Positions 6,733-7,755 of a stretch of 7,755 nt of DNA are shown piece by piece. Made by a program: the position numbers and the translations under genes. The notes under the pieces are model-generated. The model did not search any database, was not told the DNA's origin, and was given only the letters and a program-made list of their open reading frames with translations. Where the stretch lies: NCBI GenBank assembly GCA_002407865.1, contig DHPI01000029.1, positions 12,259 through 20,013 on the forward strand, read 5' to 3'. Position 1 is the first letter of the stretch; each line of letters opens with the position of its first letter. Source of the stretch: Spirochaetia bacterium UBA5368. GTDB taxonomy: Bacteria > Spirochaetota > UBA4802 > UBA5368.

Positions 6733-7755
6733 CACGGCTGTTTTCAACGAAATCCACCTCCATACATAATATACCGGAACGCCCGCGACGACGACGCCTA
6801 TCGCAAACAATGACGTGGTTGTCCAATTCATGAGCGCCGCCGCCATCATCACGACAGACATCGTGATATACACAAGCGGCACGACCGGATACAGTGGCAC
6901 GCGGTATGGACGCGCCAGGTCGGGATTTTTTCGGCGCATGCGCATAAGTCCGATCACCGTGAAAACTGGAAATATATTGAGTGCAAACCCCATGTAGATC
7001 ACCAGGGTCATCGCGCTGCCCGTAAATACATAAAGCATCGCAAGCGCCATCTGGATTGCAATCGCAAGCGGCGGCGTTTCAAACCGCGGGCTGATCCTCT
7101 TAAGCGACGAAAAAATCAGCCTGTCTTTCGCCATTGCGTAATACACGCGAGGACCGACCATCATCTGCACGGAAACCGCCGACAACAACACAATTGCGAT
7201 ACACAATGAAAAGATGCCGCCTACACCGGGGCCAAACAGGCTCTGCGCCGCGATTGCGCCGACTTCATCCTTCCCCATAAGCGATTCGCCGGGCGAGGAA
7301 ATGAGATACACCACATTAAGCAAAATATAAAGCGCCGCGGTAATCAGCGTACCCGCAAGAAGGGCGCGGGGCATGTTTTTATGCGGGTCTTTCATCTCCC
7401 CGGCGATATACGACGCGCCGTTCCATCCCGAATACGCAAACATTATTATAAGCAGCGCAAGGCCCGTTACCGGAATATTTATCCCTCCTGCGCCTTCCGC
7501 GCCTGAATACCTGGCCGTCAGCCTTGACGCGAAGTTCCAGTCCGCCATGGACAGTCCCAAAACAATCAACAACAGTACAATCATTATTTTCAATACCGTT
7601 AAAAAGTTCTGGACATAACTGCCCCGTTTAACCCCCACGATATGAAGCATGCCAAAAAAAAGAATTATCAGCGCGGCAGTTACTTTCTGCGCCCATATAC
7701 CATCAAGCATGCCCGTATATATTCCAGGAACCGCCTGACAAAATTTGTGCACATG
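6721..7755 (-). CDS. APC-superfamily amino acid permease (N-terminus cut by window edge)
   Basis: This inner-membrane transporter probably moves amino acids or related compounds by proton- or solute-coupled exchange. The frame is open through the right edge, leaving 344 residues; a GTG at 7752 is internal, not the start. About nine membrane segments are visible. Family members usually have 12 and about 430-450 residues, so about 100 N-terminal residues and three helices are missing. Family marks include FAYSGWNGASYIAGEMKDP followed by PRALLAG, the MMVGPRVYYAMAKD segment, and ARPYRVPLYPVVPL near the C-terminus. These fit the YfnA/LAT-like branch of the APC superfamily. Substrate cannot be assigned from sequence alone. 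Its TGA lies inside the end of the convergent hydrolase gene, and no terminator hairpin was seen between them. Confidence 0.93.
   Translation of the reverse strand, partial: HVHKFCQAVPGIYTGMLDGIWAQKVTAALIILFFGMLHIVGVKRGSYVQNFLTVLKIMIVLLLIVLGLSMADWNFASRLTARYSGAEGAGGINIPVTGLALLIIMFAYSGWNGASYIAGEMKDPHKNMPRALLAGTLITAALYILLNVVYLISSPGESLMGKDEVGAIAAQSLFGPGVGGIFSLCIAIVLLSAVSVQMMVGPRVYYAMAKDRLIFSSLKRISPRFETPPLAIAIQMALAMLYVFTGSAMTLVIYMGFALNIFPVFTVIGLMRMRRKNPDLARPYRVPLYPVVPLVYITMSVVMMAAALMNWTTTSLFAIGVVVAGVPVYYVWRWISLKTAVSRN

Noticed and set aside
7750..7752. GTG at 7752 as the start of the permease
   Set aside because: The frame continues to the window edge, and the protein would lack about three membrane helices expected in this family.

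Overview
The window reads as a fragment of an ordinary chromosome from a Gram-negative-type bacterium of roughly balanced base composition. Two genes on one strand look like exported lipoproteins, one with a relaxed lipobox, and another gene has a classical signal peptide. Nothing fixes the phylum. A spirochaete or a similar deep-branching, lipoprotein-rich lineage is a guess based on the relaxed lipobox and the mix of secreted proteins. No tRNA, rRNA, CRISPR array, insertion sequence or phage gene was seen.

Layout. Positions 1-2709 (minus) hold almost all of uvrA, the damage-recognition ATPase of nucleotide excision repair; its last few dozen codons lie outside the left edge. Directly upstream, 2706-3089 (minus) encodes a small, extremely acidic protein with a C-terminal four-cysteine zinc ribbon. 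Its stop codon overlaps the uvrA start (ATGA), so the two genes probably form one translationally coupled unit. Positions 3090-3456 are non-coding and hold a candidate promoter for that unit, an inverted repeat, and a likely terminator for the next gene. Positions 3457-4401 (minus) encode a secreted protein with a probable beta-sandwich domain and a disordered tail. Positions 4402-4652 are a divergent promoter region. Positions 4653-5849 and 5851-6732 (plus) form a two-gene operon with a 1-nt gap: a membrane-anchored protein of unknown function, then a lipoprotein alpha/beta hydrolase of the putative-esterase type. Positions 6721-7755 (minus) are the 3' three quarters of an APC-superfamily amino acid permease, convergent with the hydrolase and overlapping it by 12 bp.

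How the genes relate. The window contains three functional units: DNA repair (zinc ribbon protein plus UvrA), cell-envelope proteins (the secreted protein, and the anchored protein with the esterase), and amino acid transport. The one arrangement that suggests an undescribed partnership is the acidic zinc ribbon protein fused by overlap to uvrA. The second is the conserved-looking protein of unknown function coupled to the lipoprotein esterase. The remaining content is ordinary.
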